The notes: generated from the sequence alone by a model not told the origin. Shown: positions 21,307 to 30,194, counted from the stretch's first letter. The stretch is DNA of 41,159 nucleotides from Scatomorpha gallistercoris (GCA_018713005.1 DVFX01000064.1:1-41159), one strand, 5' to 3'. Translations and numbers: made by a program.

Positions 21307-22155
21307 TTACAGCGGCTTTCTGAGCACAGCCGTTCCGTACAGATCGCACACCGGCATATAGAGCAGGCCGCGCTCTTCGCAGAACTCGTCCACAGCCTTG
21401 CCCACGCCTGCGCACTGCGCGTTGTTTACGTCGTGTATCATCAGCGCCCCGCCCGGTGAGAGCCGCTCCCAGAACAGCGGCAGCGCAGCCGCCGTTGGCG
21501 CGTAGAGCTCGGCGTCTATGGAGACGAAAGCGAATCTGCGCTCACGGCAGGGAGCAAAGGTGTGCGGGAAATAGCCCTTGTGGAAAACGGCCTTCTCACG
21601 GTACAAAAGCCGCTTGTCGACTATATCCTTCGCCGTGCCGGAAAAGTCGCCGACCTTAGCCTTGGAGTAGCCCTCGCGGCGCTCTATGGCCAAGTCGCAC
21701 TCCGGCACCCCCTCGAAGGTGTCAAAGATGTGGATGCGGCGCTCCGGGAATGCGGCGTTTATGAGCACGGCGAAGTCGCCTTTGTACACGCCGAGCTCGG
21801 CCACGTCGCCGGGGATATTGCGCGCGTTAATCTGCTCGGCGAGCAGGCGCATGGTGGCCGAGCGCGCGTCGAACATCTTCAGCGCCTGCGCCGTGAACAC
21901 CTTGCCGTCAAAGCCCAGCTCCCGCAGCTGCCCGGCCATACGCTCTGCCTCTTCGGCCTCCAGGACGCAAAGGCAAAAGCAGTCCGGGTCGTTTATCAGG
22001 CTCTCTTCGGGCGAGAGCACGGGTATACCGGCGAGCGTTGAGCCCCATTTGGCCTCGTCGTTATCTGCAAAGCAGCAGACGCCGTAGCCAGGGCCGAGCA
22101 GGCGCGACACTATCGCTCCCACCTGCCCCGCTCCAAACAGCGCGACTGTTCTCAT
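21307..22155 (-). CDS. TylF/MycF-type methyltransferase with N-terminal Rossmann segment
   Basis: The 282-residue protein has two parts. Residues 1-90 are a nucleotide-binding-like fold (VALFGAGQVGAIVSRLL, CFADND, GIPVLSPEE) as seen before many sugar or surface-polymer enzymes. From about 95 it is a TylF-like SAM-dependent methyltransferase: VAELGVYKGDFAVLIN (SAM loop), IHIFDTFEGVPE, FVSIDAELYAPT and LSPGGALMIHDVNN, the last two holding the metal-binding acids. TylF relatives methylate sugars in antibiotics and surface glycans. It starts within the stop of the trigger-factor-like gene (ATGA overlap). Confidence 0.85.
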   Translation of the reverse strand: MRTVALFGAGQVGAIVSRLLGPGYGVCCFADNDEAKWGSTLAGIPVLSPEESLINDPDCFCLCVLEAEEAERMAGQLRELGFDGKVFTAQALKMFDARSATMRLLAEQINARNIPGDVAELGVYKGDFAVLINAAFPERRIHIFDTFEGVPECDLAIERREGYSKAKVGDFSGTAKDIVDKRLLYREKAVFHKGYFPHTFAPCRERRFAFVSIDAELYAPTAAALPLFWERLSPGGALMIHDVNNAQCAGVGKAVDEFCEERGLLYMPVCDLYGTAVLRKPL

Positions 22156-23267
22156 TCTCCTCTCTCCTTCGCGCTGGAAACTATCAGCTCACGCGCCTTA
22201 TCGCGCAGCATCTGCTCGCGCACAAGCTGCCCGTCCACCTGCGCCATGACTTCGTCCAGCTCCACACCCGTCTCGTCGGATAGCTGCTGCATCACCTGCA
22301 TGTACTCGTCGCCGCTTATCACAAGCCCCTCGGCCTCGGCCACGGCGCCCAGCAGCAGGTCAAACATGGCCGCGTCCCTAGCCTTTTCGGTGTTGTTCTC
22401 GCGCCACAGCCCCAGCGTCTGGTTTATGGAACCGAGATAGGCGTCAAAGGCCGCGTCGATGCGCTCATCGGGCGTCATTGCGCGCTTTTTCGTGCTGTGC
22501 TCGGCGACAAGGCGGTCTATGGTCTCGTCAAAGCTGCGCGGCACTATGCGGTAGTGCTCCACCAGTTCGCGCACGAGAGAGCGGAACTTCTCCGGGGACA
22601 CGGCCTTGTTGTCGCCGGAGACGGTCTGGAGCATGACGTCCAGCGCCTCGGCCTGCACCTGCGCCTTTGAGCGGTGTATGTCCATCTCGGCGTACGCCGC
22701 TTCGATGACCGCGGTGAAGTCGCTGAGAAGATTGTAAATGGCGTCCCGGCCTATCTGCATTTTCTCCTTTGCGAGCATGGCCTCCAGCTTTTGTGTTACC
22801 ATGCCCTGCGGCACCTCCGCTGTCATGTTCATGCAGGCGGCGGTGAGGGCTTTGGCAGTGAACTCCTCCGTGTTCTCGCGCTTTGCGTCGACCGTGAGGC
22901 CCTTGTACTGCCCGAGCTTCACTTTGGGGTAGACGTCGCACACAACTGTGAACTTCGCCCCGCCGCCGTTGAGCCATGTCACCTCTGTGAGCTGCGGACG
23001 GCCAACAGTGCGGATGCCGTTTTCCTTGAGATACCGGGCATAGAGCCTGGGCACGCAAATGTCCAGGGCTTCGTCGAAGAGCGCTGTCTCTCCGTAGAGT
23101 TTTTCAATCTCTTCGCGCGGGGCGAGGCCCGCGGCATAGCCGGGCACAGGATATGTATCCGTGTGCTCGGCATACGCCTCGTTGAGCGCGTCCATAAACT
23201 CGCCCGGCTCGATGCGGAGGCTCACAGTCAGCGTCCCGTTTTCCATATTTGAGTTGAGTACAAGCAT
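22152..23267 (-). CDS. Trigger-factor-like chaperone without PPIase domain
   Basis: The 371-residue protein follows the trigger factor plan at its N-terminus: a beta-rich segment, VPGYAAGLAPREEIEKLYG, FDEALDICVPRLYARYL, VDVYPKVKLGQYKGLTV-like (CDVYPKVKLGQYKGL). The ribosome-docking motif of true trigger factor (GFRxGKxP) reads GYAAGLAP, so its basic residues are lost. After YKGL the sequence passes straight to helical arms (MVTQKLEAMLAKEKMQIG and onward); the roughly 90-residue FKBP domain is absent. It may be a paralogue specialised for one client; the overlap with the methyltransferase suggests a shared task. The ATG at 23267 has GGAGG 8 nt upstream. Confidence 0.8.
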   Translation of the reverse strand: MLVLNSNMENGTLTVSLRIEPGEFMDALNEAYAEHTDTYPVPGYAAGLAPREEIEKLYGETALFDEALDICVPRLYARYLKENGIRTVGRPQLTEVTWLNGGGAKFTVVCDVYPKVKLGQYKGLTVDAKRENTEEFTAKALTAACMNMTAEVPQGMVTQKLEAMLAKEKMQIGRDAIYNLLSDFTAVIEAAYAEMDIHRSKAQVQAEALDVMLQTVSGDNKAVSPEKFRSLVRELVEHYRIVPRSFDETIDRLVAEHSTKKRAMTPDERIDAAFDAYLGSINQTLGLWRENNTEKARDAAMFDLLLGAVAEAEGLVISGDEYMQVMQQLSDETGVELDEVMAQVDGQLVREQMLRDKARELIVSSAKERGE

Positions 23268-23303
23268 GCAGCAAACCTCCAAGTAAAGTTTCAGATTACA
23301 CCG

Positions 23304-23753
23304 TCACTTCGCGCGCGGTTTCACAAGAGCAGATACCAGCGGGATACCCGTAAAGATTCCCAGCAGCGCGGACAGGTACACCGTCAGCAGCGCCAGCGGA
23401 TAGCAGCTCCACCAGGCCGCGAAGTAATGCGGGCCTATTCCGGCGTTCACGGCCGTCATGAGCAGAGTCATAAACGTGCCCATTATGAGCGCCAGGACAG
23501 CGGTCGACACTACGGTAAACAAGGGCGTGTTCGGCTTGAGCCCGAACAGTGCGGCGAACTTGCCGCCCCAGGCTACGACCGGCACGATGAAAACAAAAAT
23601 TGTACTCACAGGATAAGCTATCGCAAATCCGCCCAGGAACGAACCCCATTTGAGGAAGCCGTTGAGTGCGGGCAGCACTATGCTCAGCGCCACGTTGATG
23701 ATAAGTGATATCCAAAGGTTGAGTATTACGTCAAATTTAGTTAATTTCTTCAT
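23304..23753 (-). CDS. Four-helix membrane protein, tandem DUF2798-like
   Basis: The 149-residue protein has four predicted transmembrane helices. The two halves are similar: ILNLWISLIINVALSIVLPALN with FLGGFAIAYPVSTIFVFIVP, and VLALIMGTFMTLLMTAVN with WWSCYPLALLTVYLSALLGI. This suggests an internal duplication of a two-helix unit as in DUF2798. Function is unknown. It lies 36 bp upstream of the trigger-factor-like gene on the same strand, with no terminator between, so co-transcription is possible. Confidence 0.65.
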   Translation of the reverse strand: MKKLTKFDVILNLWISLIINVALSIVLPALNGFLKWGSFLGGFAIAYPVSTIFVFIVPVVAWGGKFAALFGLKPNTPLFTVVSTAVLALIMGTFMTLLMTAVNAGIGPHYFAAWWSCYPLALLTVYLSALLGIFTGIPLVSALVKPRAK

Positions 23754-23863
23754 ATCGATTTCCCCTATCTCAGATTCGGGTACAAGGATATGAGAGCCTT
23801 GGCCCTCCCGTTGTACTACGGTACAGCTTACGACTGGTTATAACGCAATATTATGTAATTGTA

Positions 23864-24514
23864 TCAGAATACGGTCTTTTCCTCGCAGCCGCACTCGCTC
23901 TTGGCAGAGGCGATGACCGGCGTGTCCAGATGAGTTCCTTTGAAGGCGCGCACACCGGCGACAAGCACGTCCTTCTCCTCTTCGCTGCGGCACAGCGCCC
24001 CAAACTCGAGCATCTCCGCCCCGCTGTCGAGCATGGAAACGAGCTTCTCTTCAACCTGGGCGGCGGTGAAGGCCTCGTCGGTGCACCAGGAGGCCACGAC
24101 CAGCTTGCCTCCGGCATGTGCGTTCTCGACGTTGGACTGGGCCGCGTCCGGCTCGTCATACCACTCAACCGTAATGAGGTCGCCTGCGCCGGAGTTGATG
24201 GCGAGGTTGTTCAGCCGGCTGTGGTACATGCAGGTGGTCGGGTGCTCTCCGCCGATGCGCTTGTCGCGGAAGGTGTACATCAGTATCTTGTCTCCAAGCG
24301 CCTCGCGCACCTCGGCGATGGTCTCGGGCATGACTTCAAAGCGAATCTCGAACACGCCGTCGTAGGCGTCGATGCGCCATTCAACAGCTTCGACAGACGG
24401 GTCGGCGGCGTATTCCTTCGCCTTAGCGAGGATTGCGTCCTTGCTTCCCTCTTTGATGACGGCAATTTTGCTGCCGCTTTTGATGACATGCCCTCTGATT
24501 TCGATGGAATTCAT
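23864..24514 (-). CDS. Type I 3-dehydroquinate dehydratase-like protein lacking catalytic residues
   Basis: The 216-residue protein keeps the front of the AroD barrel: KIAVI, VEAVEWRIDAYDG (E-R-D substrate motif), LMYTFRDKRIGGEHP, LNNLAINSGAGDLITVEWYDEP and NAHAGGKLVVASWCTDEAF. The catalytic histidine of AroD (SNHDF in E. coli) is replaced here (SWCTD). The Schiff-base lysine strand (PKIALMP) reads MLEFGALC. The last strands and helices are also absent; the protein ends PVIASAKSECGCEEKTVF. It should not be assigned to the shikimate pathway. The ATG at 24514 has GAGGTG 6 nt upstream. A binding or regulatory role is possible but unproven. Confidence 0.72.
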   Translation of the reverse strand: MNSIEIRGHVIKSGSKIAVIKEGSKDAILAKAKEYAADPSVEAVEWRIDAYDGVFEIRFEVMPETIAEVREALGDKILMYTFRDKRIGGEHPTTCMYHSRLNNLAINSGAGDLITVEWYDEPDAAQSNVENAHAGGKLVVASWCTDEAFTAAQVEEKLVSMLDSGAEMLEFGALCRSEEEKDVLVAGVRAFKGTHLDTPVIASAKSECGCEEKTVF

Positions 24515-24577
24515 TTCTTTCACCTCATTGTCAGAATTGAATAGTGTTTGAATTCAACGGCGTGCGCCGCACGCTCC

Positions 24578-25078
24578 TTACTTGATTACCCTGACCTCTC
24601 CCTCGGCTTTGAAACTCATGTATTCAGAATGTCCGTTCAACAGCTCTTTCACCTCATGTTCTCCGCAGACGTGCCCGGACATCAATGTCTCATACGCCCC
24701 GGCCAGCAGCTCCAGCCTGCGCACATCCTGCGGATAGCACTGTATCAGCGGCATATAGCTCACGGTCCCAAGGCGGTACACCTTGTGCGTCAAGTGCGGC
24801 AGCACCGCGAGCTCGCGCAGGCTCAGCTCCGCCGGGTTGCCCAGCACCCGCTCGCCGCCGTCCGTCTGCCCCGGCACGGGGTGAAAGACAAACCGCTCCT
24901 CGCCCTGAGTGTACTCACAGCCCATAATCTGCTGCAGCCGTCCGAACTCCGCGCCGACAAAAGCTTTCTTCTCCTCTTTTATCAGCGGCAGAAGCACCTC
25001 GCGCTGCAGCTCAAGCTTATCCTTCTCGTCAACGCCCGCAGCTTTAGCGGCATAGCTCTCGTAGCTGTATCCTTGCAT
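24578..25078 (-). CDS. Uncharacterised 166-residue protein of the VWA-LRR-AAA+ operon
   Basis: I do not recognise this family. The protein is soluble, with an acidic/basic N-terminal helix (LELQREVLLPLIKEEKKAF), a central part with HPVPGQ and LPHLTHKVYRLGTVSYMPLIQCYP, and a C-terminal helix with SGHVCGEHEVKELL. Histidines and cysteines (HKVYR, HVCGEH) are clustered but form no known metal motif. It starts 13 bp after the AAA+ ATPase stop, so it is the last gene of the operon and probably a partner of the ATPase/VWA pair. Confidence 0.7.
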   Translation of the reverse strand: MQGYSYESYAAKAAGVDEKDKLELQREVLLPLIKEEKKAFVGAEFGRLQQIMGCEYTQGEERFVFHPVPGQTDGGERVLGNPAELSLRELAVLPHLTHKVYRLGTVSYMPLIQCYPQDVRRLELLAGAYETLMSGHVCGEHEVKELLNGHSEYMSFKAEGEVRVIK

Positions 25079-25091
25079 CTGATTACCCCCT

Positions 25092-26609
25092 TCAAAGGCC
25101 CAAATCCAGTGAATCTACTTGCTTCATTATCTCCTGCCTGCGCTCCTGGAACCGCAGTTCCTTGTTGTGCAGGTAGTATTTGTCGCAGCCGTAATGGCCG
25201 ATGAAACGGGCGGTGTAGTAGTTCGCCGTAAGTTCCGTGACAAAGATAAGCACTTCGTCCCCATCGGCAAAGGCCTGCTCGCAGAACGTGAAGGTATTGT
25301 CCAGCGCCCTCGTGCCTGCGGAAGCGCTCTCCTTCAGCTCGCCGACTTTGGCCTCGTAGCCGCTCTTGACTATGGCGAAGTCGGCTGCGGCATCGCCCGT
25401 GCCGCTGCGAAGCAGCTCACCGCGCAGTGCGTTTAAGCAGCGCAGCGTGAGCTTGGCCTCGCGCTGTCCCTCGCGGGATATTGACGAGGCGCGGACTGCA
25501 CAGCCCAGCTGCTCCTCGCGCCCGGCGATAATCCGCTCCAGCAGCGCTTCGGCGCTGTCCTTTCCGGCAGTGAGGTCGGACTTGAGCTCACGGAGCGACT
25601 TTGTGAGCTGCTCGAGCACGTTTTCAAGCTCACAGGAGCCGCGCAGCCGGTGCGTTATGCTGTCGAAAATGAGTCCCAGGACGCTCAACCGCTCGTCCAT
25701 TCCGGCCCGCTGGGCGCGCAGGACTATGCTCTCGTCGGCGGTGCCGTCCAATATACGCTCGACTTGGTAGTCGCTGCGGTACTTGTTGAAGAGGTCATAG
25801 TAAATTGCGAAGTCCCGCGCTATGCGCGCGTCCTGCAGATACTGCGCCGTAAGCAGCTCATTCACTTCAAGGCCGTTCTCCTCGTAGAGGTATATCATCT
25901 CCGAGAGGTCGTCCCAGCCGCGGGCGGTGACGAAGTGTTTGCCGTCGGCGGCGTTCTCGACTTTGTAAAAGTCCTTCTTGCGCGCAGAAAGATAGGTCAT
26001 AACCGCCGGATGCACGCCTTTTTGCAGGGCGTATTCGCGCCAGGTGTCGTAATCAGGCTCGACGTCTATGCGCTTGAGACGGTCCCATGTGACGACGTCG
26101 AAGTCACGCACGGACTTGTTGTACTCCGGCGGATTGCCTGCCGTGACAAGTATCCAGCCGGGCGGCAGCTGGTGCTGGCCGAACACCTTGTACTGCAAAA
26201 ATTGCAGCATGCACGGCGCAAGCGTCTCGGAGACGCAGTTTATCTCGTCGAGGAACAGTATGCCCTCGCGCAGGCCGGTCTCTCGCATGAGGTCGTACAC
26301 CGAGCCGATTATCTCGCTCATCGTGTACTCGCTGACCTGGTAGGTGCGGCCGTCGAACTCCTTCTCTGTGATGTACGGCAGGCCCAGCGCGCTCTGGCGC
26401 GTGTGGTGAGTCATGGAGTAGCTGACAAGCCCTACGCCCAGCTCTGAGGCAATCTGCTCCATGACGGCCGTCTTTCCTATGCCCGGAGGACCTATCATGA
26501 ACACCGGACGCTGCTTCTCAATCGGTATACGGTAGGAGCCGAACTCATCCTTTGTAAAATAGGCGGTCATGGCCGCTTTTATCTGTTCCTTTGCCTGGGC
26601 GATGTTCAT
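25092..26609 (-). CDS. MoxR-type AAA+ ATPase
   Basis: The 505-residue protein has Walker A GPPGIGKT (40-47), a long pre-sensor segment, Walker B ILFLDEIN (117-124), sensor 1 TAGNPPEYNKS and the arginine-rich DVVTWDRLKRIDV. A C-terminal extension from about 300 is helical and partly coiled coil (ENVLEQLTKSLRELKSDL). MoxR ATPases work with VWA proteins to remodel or load metals into target enzymes (CoxD/CoxE, RavA/ViaA). The gene lies 12 bp after the LRR gene and one gene after the VWA gene, so the pair is split only by the LRR gene. Confidence 0.88.
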   Translation of the reverse strand: MNIAQAKEQIKAAMTAYFTKDEFGSYRIPIEKQRPVFMIGPPGIGKTAVMEQIASELGVGLVSYSMTHHTRQSALGLPYITEKEFDGRTYQVSEYTMSEIIGSVYDLMRETGLREGILFLDEINCVSETLAPCMLQFLQYKVFGQHQLPPGWILVTAGNPPEYNKSVRDFDVVTWDRLKRIDVEPDYDTWREYALQKGVHPAVMTYLSARKKDFYKVENAADGKHFVTARGWDDLSEMIYLYEENGLEVNELLTAQYLQDARIARDFAIYYDLFNKYRSDYQVERILDGTADESIVLRAQRAGMDERLSVLGLIFDSITHRLRGSCELENVLEQLTKSLRELKSDLTAGKDSAEALLERIIAGREEQLGCAVRASSISREGQREAKLTLRCLNALRGELLRSGTGDAAADFAIVKSGYEAKVGELKESASAGTRALDNTFTFCEQAFADGDEVLIFVTELTANYYTARFIGHYGCDKYYLHNKELRFQERRQEIMKQVDSLDLGL

Positions 26610-26621
26610 GTCCTGCCCTCC

Positions 26622-28553
26622 TCAAAGTTCAAATTTATCGAATATATTCTCGCCCTCGTGCAGTACGGCGCGGTAGTCCAGCAGCAGTGCGACTATCTCC
26701 ATGGCATTGGCGCGCTGCGCCTTCTCCAACGCGGCCTCGAAGTCGACGGAGTTTATCAGCCTCCGGGCCGTGAAGTAGCGGACGGCGTCGGGCATGTTCC
26801 GCTCAACGGAGGCCTCGAGCAGCATGGCCGTGTTCTGCTCCATCCAGCGCTCGTACTCTGCCTTAACCTCTCCGGAGTAAGTCTCGGGGCAGCGGCAAAA
26901 ACCGATTACGGCGGAAACCTGCTCGCCCCGGCTCCCAAAGCTCCCGGGAGTCATACCCGGCGCGATGATGCTCTCCAGGCTGTCGCAACCGGCGAAGGGC
27001 TCACGGCCTAGAGATCTGACGAGTGATCCGAATTTTATCTCTTTGAGACCCGCGCACTGCGCAAACGCACCCTCCCCAATGCTGCTCACGCTCTCCGGCA
27101 CGGTAATGAACACCGCGCCTCGCCTGGCGGCGAACGCGCCGGGGGCTATGGCCTCCACGCCCTCGGGCACGCGCACGTCCGGCTCGTCTCCGGCCATACC
27201 GAGGCACACGCCGTCGAGTATGATGAAGCCGCTGCTGTCGGCCAGCTTTGAGCAGCCGTCAAACGCGGCGGCGCCGACGCTGACATTTCTGCCCGGCAGG
27301 ACCAGCCTCTCCAAATTTGAGCAGCGGGCCATCGCCTGAGCGCCTATCTTTTGCAGACTCTGCGGCAAGCGCAGAGTCTCCAGCGACGCGTCCCCCATAA
27401 AGGCACGGTCCGCCACAGCGGTCACGCCCTCCGGCACGCTCACTTCGCGCAGAGACGTGCAGCCTCCGAGTGCTCTGCCGCCGAGTTTTGTAACTCCCGG
27501 CGCTATACTCACGCTCTCGAGCCCCGCACAGTTGAAAAACGTGTCGCTCGGCAGCTCTTCGATGCTTCCGGGGACGGACATCTCGCGTAGCATACGGCAG
27601 TTCGAGTACACGCTCTCACCGAGCTTTTTGAGCCCGGCTGGCAGGCGCGCGCTCGTCAAGGTGCGCGCCCCGGCGAAGGCGTTGTTCTCTATCCGCTCCA
27701 CACTGTCCGGCAGCACGGCGCTCTCGAGGCCGATGCAGCCGGAGAAGGCGTCCGTGCCGATTGACTTCAGCCCGTCGGGGAAATCCACATGCCGGAGGTT
27801 TTCGCACCCTGAAAACGCCCGCTCTCCTATCGCCTCAATGGAGCCGGTGAAGCGCACGTCCTCAATATTGTTGCTGCCGAAGAAGGCCCATCCCGGCAGT
27901 TTCTTGAGCGTCGGCGGAAATGTGACGTGCCGCAGCGAGCGGCAGCTGGTGAATATGCCGTTTTCAATGTCCTCGACGCCGGGTTCAAACACGACCTCGA
28001 ACATGCGCCCGCAGCCCTTGAAGCAGTGCCAGCCTATGTGCCGCACTCCGGACGGGATGCGTATCCTGGTAAGCGCCGAGCAGTCGGAGAAGGCTCTCCA
28101 GCCTATGTCCGTGACGCTGTCGGGTATCTCCACCTCCGCGAGCAGTACGCGCTCGTTAAATGCGTCGGCGCAGATTGTGACCGTCCCCTCGGGTATCACG
28201 GCGCGCCTGAGGTTGCGCCGCGCTTTGAAAAGGCACTTACCGAGCATGAGGAAATCGTCTTTCCACTCGACCTCGTTTTCGTTGTAGTATCTGTAAAACG
28301 GCGTGCCTGCAAAGGCGTCGACGCCCACATACACAAGGCTCTCCGGCGCGTTCACGCGCCTGAGGTTCGCGCACCACTGAAATGCCTCGTTCTCGATGCG
28401 CTCAAGCCCCTCGGGGAGCGTAACCTCCTCGATGTCCCGGCAGTCGCGTAACGCGCCTTCGCCTATCACGCGCACCCCTTCGGGCACTTTGAGGTCGAAG
28501 TCGTGTCCGTTGTATTTTTTGAGGCAGCCGCCTGAAATTTCAAATTCCTGCAT
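26622..28553 (-). CDS. BspA-type leucine-rich repeat protein (LRR_5)
   Basis: The 643-residue protein consists mainly of about 22-24-residue repeats of the form IG..AF.GC..L..V.LP.GV..I, from about residue 5 to 510. Examples are VIGEGALRDCRDIEEVTLPE and IGERAFSGCENLRHVDFPDG. A helical C-terminal region follows (about 540-643: YERWMEQNTAMLLEASVE, AMEIVALLLDYRAVLHEG), resembling an ankyrin-like or helical tail. There is no signal peptide or anchor, unlike secreted BspA proteins, so it is cytoplasmic. It probably serves as a binding scaffold for the VWA/AAA+ pair between which it is encoded (5 bp after VWA, 12 bp before AAA+). Confidence 0.88.
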   Translation of the reverse strand: MQEFEISGGCLKKYNGHDFDLKVPEGVRVIGEGALRDCRDIEEVTLPEGLERIENEAFQWCANLRRVNAPESLVYVGVDAFAGTPFYRYYNENEVEWKDDFLMLGKCLFKARRNLRRAVIPEGTVTICADAFNERVLLAEVEIPDSVTDIGWRAFSDCSALTRIRIPSGVRHIGWHCFKGCGRMFEVVFEPGVEDIENGIFTSCRSLRHVTFPPTLKKLPGWAFFGSNNIEDVRFTGSIEAIGERAFSGCENLRHVDFPDGLKSIGTDAFSGCIGLESAVLPDSVERIENNAFAGARTLTSARLPAGLKKLGESVYSNCRMLREMSVPGSIEELPSDTFFNCAGLESVSIAPGVTKLGGRALGGCTSLREVSVPEGVTAVADRAFMGDASLETLRLPQSLQKIGAQAMARCSNLERLVLPGRNVSVGAAAFDGCSKLADSSGFIILDGVCLGMAGDEPDVRVPEGVEAIAPGAFAARRGAVFITVPESVSSIGEGAFAQCAGLKEIKFGSLVRSLGREPFAGCDSLESIIAPGMTPGSFGSRGEQVSAVIGFCRCPETYSGEVKAEYERWMEQNTAMLLEASVERNMPDAVRYFTARRLINSVDFEAALEKAQRANAMEIVALLLDYRAVLHEGENIFDKFEL

Positions 28554-28558
28554 ATTTT

Positions 28559-30178
28559 TTACCTGTCCGTCAGGTTTTCTATGTCCGTCCGGGTCATCAG
28601 TATCTTGACAGCCCAGGGCGGAACGTCGGGTATCTCACGCCCGTTGTCCACAAACACGAACGCGCTCTCATACTCCGGCGACATGGCCGGAAAGGTGCCG
28701 TAGCCGTCCGTGAAGTATATAAGGCCTTTGAAATTTGAAAACTCGTGCTGCGCGACGAGCTCGTCGACGTGCTTGAAAACCGGCCTGAAATCCGTGCCTC
28801 CGAACCCGCGCAGCACCATGCGCTGCATGTACGCGTCAAACTCGTCCTGACTGGTTATGCGCACGTCCTCTTCGACCTTTGCGCCGCACTGGATGATGTG
28901 GACGTTTACCTTGGTGAAGAAGTTGTCCGTCTGCTTGAGTATGTTCCACGTCTTGTTTACAAAGGTCTGCACCAGCTCGCCCGCGACGGACTCAGAGGTG
29001 TCCAGCGCTATGACAAATTCGCGCACACGCTTGACTTCCTTGTACTCAAGCGGCTCAATGAGCGGCATCCTGCCGTAGAGCTTCATGCCGTAGGTGTAAA
29101 AGACGTAGTCAAATTCGTCGTCGTTTATCTGTACGTTCTCGCCGAGAACGGCAAATCGGCGCAGGAAAGCGGCGTAATCCACCTTTTCGCGGTTGACTTC
29201 GCCGAGCCCGGCCACGAAGTCCCCGGTGCTCTCGCCGAAGGAGTTGGACGCGGTGTCCATATCCACCTGTATCCGCTCGCTGATGTCCTTCCACATGCGC
29301 TCGGTTTCCTGCGGGGACATGGCTTTTTTGTCGCCCATCTCCTGGTTCTCGCGGCCGGACATGCCCTCACCCTCGTCGCCTGAATTTCGGCGCTCGCCGG
29401 TGTCGCGCCCGCCGGATGCGCTCTGTTCCTCCCCTTCCCCGTCCTCGGGCGGGGCGGTGAAGTCGCCGTCGGCGTTCATGTCGCCCATATCCGGCTCGGT
29501 GCCGGGAATCTCTGCGCTCGTGCGCTCGCCGTTTCTGCCGCCGCGCATCTCCTCGGCCGGGTTGTACCACACCCGGTGGTCATCGGCGTAGAAGTAGCTG
29601 CGTATGCGCCCTATCTCCTGCTCCGGCAGCTCCTGGTCTATGAGCCAGCGGTAGATGCGCTCAGCCGTGAGCCGCGGCAGCTCATCGCGCAGTTTTTTGA
29701 TAAGCCAGCCCTGTTTCTCCTGCCTTGAGGCGTAGAGGGCTTTGATGTTAAGGCTGTTTATGATGTTCTCGGCCGCTATGTCGCAGGCCAAATCCCACAA
29801 GTCCGTGTTCACGCCCTTGCCTATGAACATGTGCCGGAACACGCAGTGGATCGTGAGGTGCATATAGTCGCGCGCGGGCAGGCTGCTCTCTCGCTTGAAC
29901 GAGCGGCAGACGTGCAGCGAATTGTAGTAGAGGAAGCGACCGTCGGTGGCCATCTCCGCCGTGACGGTCTCGTCGCCATGCGCCAGGCGTACCAGGGCGG
30001 ACTCCATAAAGCGCATGTGTATGAGCAGCGTGCTGCGCGCAAGGCGCATTATTTCCCGGGCTAGCTCCCCGGCCTTGCGCGCCTGCTCGAAGTCCTTGTG
30101 ATAATCGGTGCGCGCGGCATAGCCGTGCGTCTTTTGCAGCTGCTCCGTGCTGACGTCCCATTCGTTCATTCCGGGCAT
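28559..30178 (-). CDS. VWA protein of DUF2201 type, partner of the MoxR ATPase
   Basis: The 539-residue protein has an N-terminal helical domain like the putative metallopeptidase part of DUF2201 (about 40-200). Where relatives carry HExxH, it reads IHCVFRH, so a peptidase role is unlikely. An acidic Gly/Glu/Ser linker (about 215-300) leads to a C-terminal VWA domain with an intact MIDAS: DTSES (393-397), T462 in GFGGTDF and D491 in YFTDG. VWA proteins of this kind act with MoxR ATPases. The ATG at 30178 has GGAGG 8 nt upstream. There is no promoter in the 68 bp after the hydroxylase gene, only a hairpin. Confidence 0.82.
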   Translation of the reverse strand: MPGMNEWDVSTEQLQKTHGYAARTDYHKDFEQARKAGELAREIMRLARSTLLIHMRFMESALVRLAHGDETVTAEMATDGRFLYYNSLHVCRSFKRESSLPARDYMHLTIHCVFRHMFIGKGVNTDLWDLACDIAAENIINSLNIKALYASRQEKQGWLIKKLRDELPRLTAERIYRWLIDQELPEQEIGRIRSYFYADDHRVWYNPAEEMRGGRNGERTSAEIPGTEPDMGDMNADGDFTAPPEDGEGEEQSASGGRDTGERRNSGDEGEGMSGRENQEMGDKKAMSPQETERMWKDISERIQVDMDTASNSFGESTGDFVAGLGEVNREKVDYAAFLRRFAVLGENVQINDDEFDYVFYTYGMKLYGRMPLIEPLEYKEVKRVREFVIALDTSESVAGELVQTFVNKTWNILKQTDNFFTKVNVHIIQCGAKVEEDVRITSQDEFDAYMQRMVLRGFGGTDFRPVFKHVDELVAQHEFSNFKGLIYFTDGYGTFPAMSPEYESAFVFVDNGREIPDVPPWAVKILMTRTDIENLTDR

Positions 30179-30194
30179 AACGTTTGCCTCCCGT

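Noticed and set aside
23864..24514. Shikimate-pathway aroD
   Set aside because: Both catalytic residues and the end of the barrel are missing, and no other shikimate genes are nearby.
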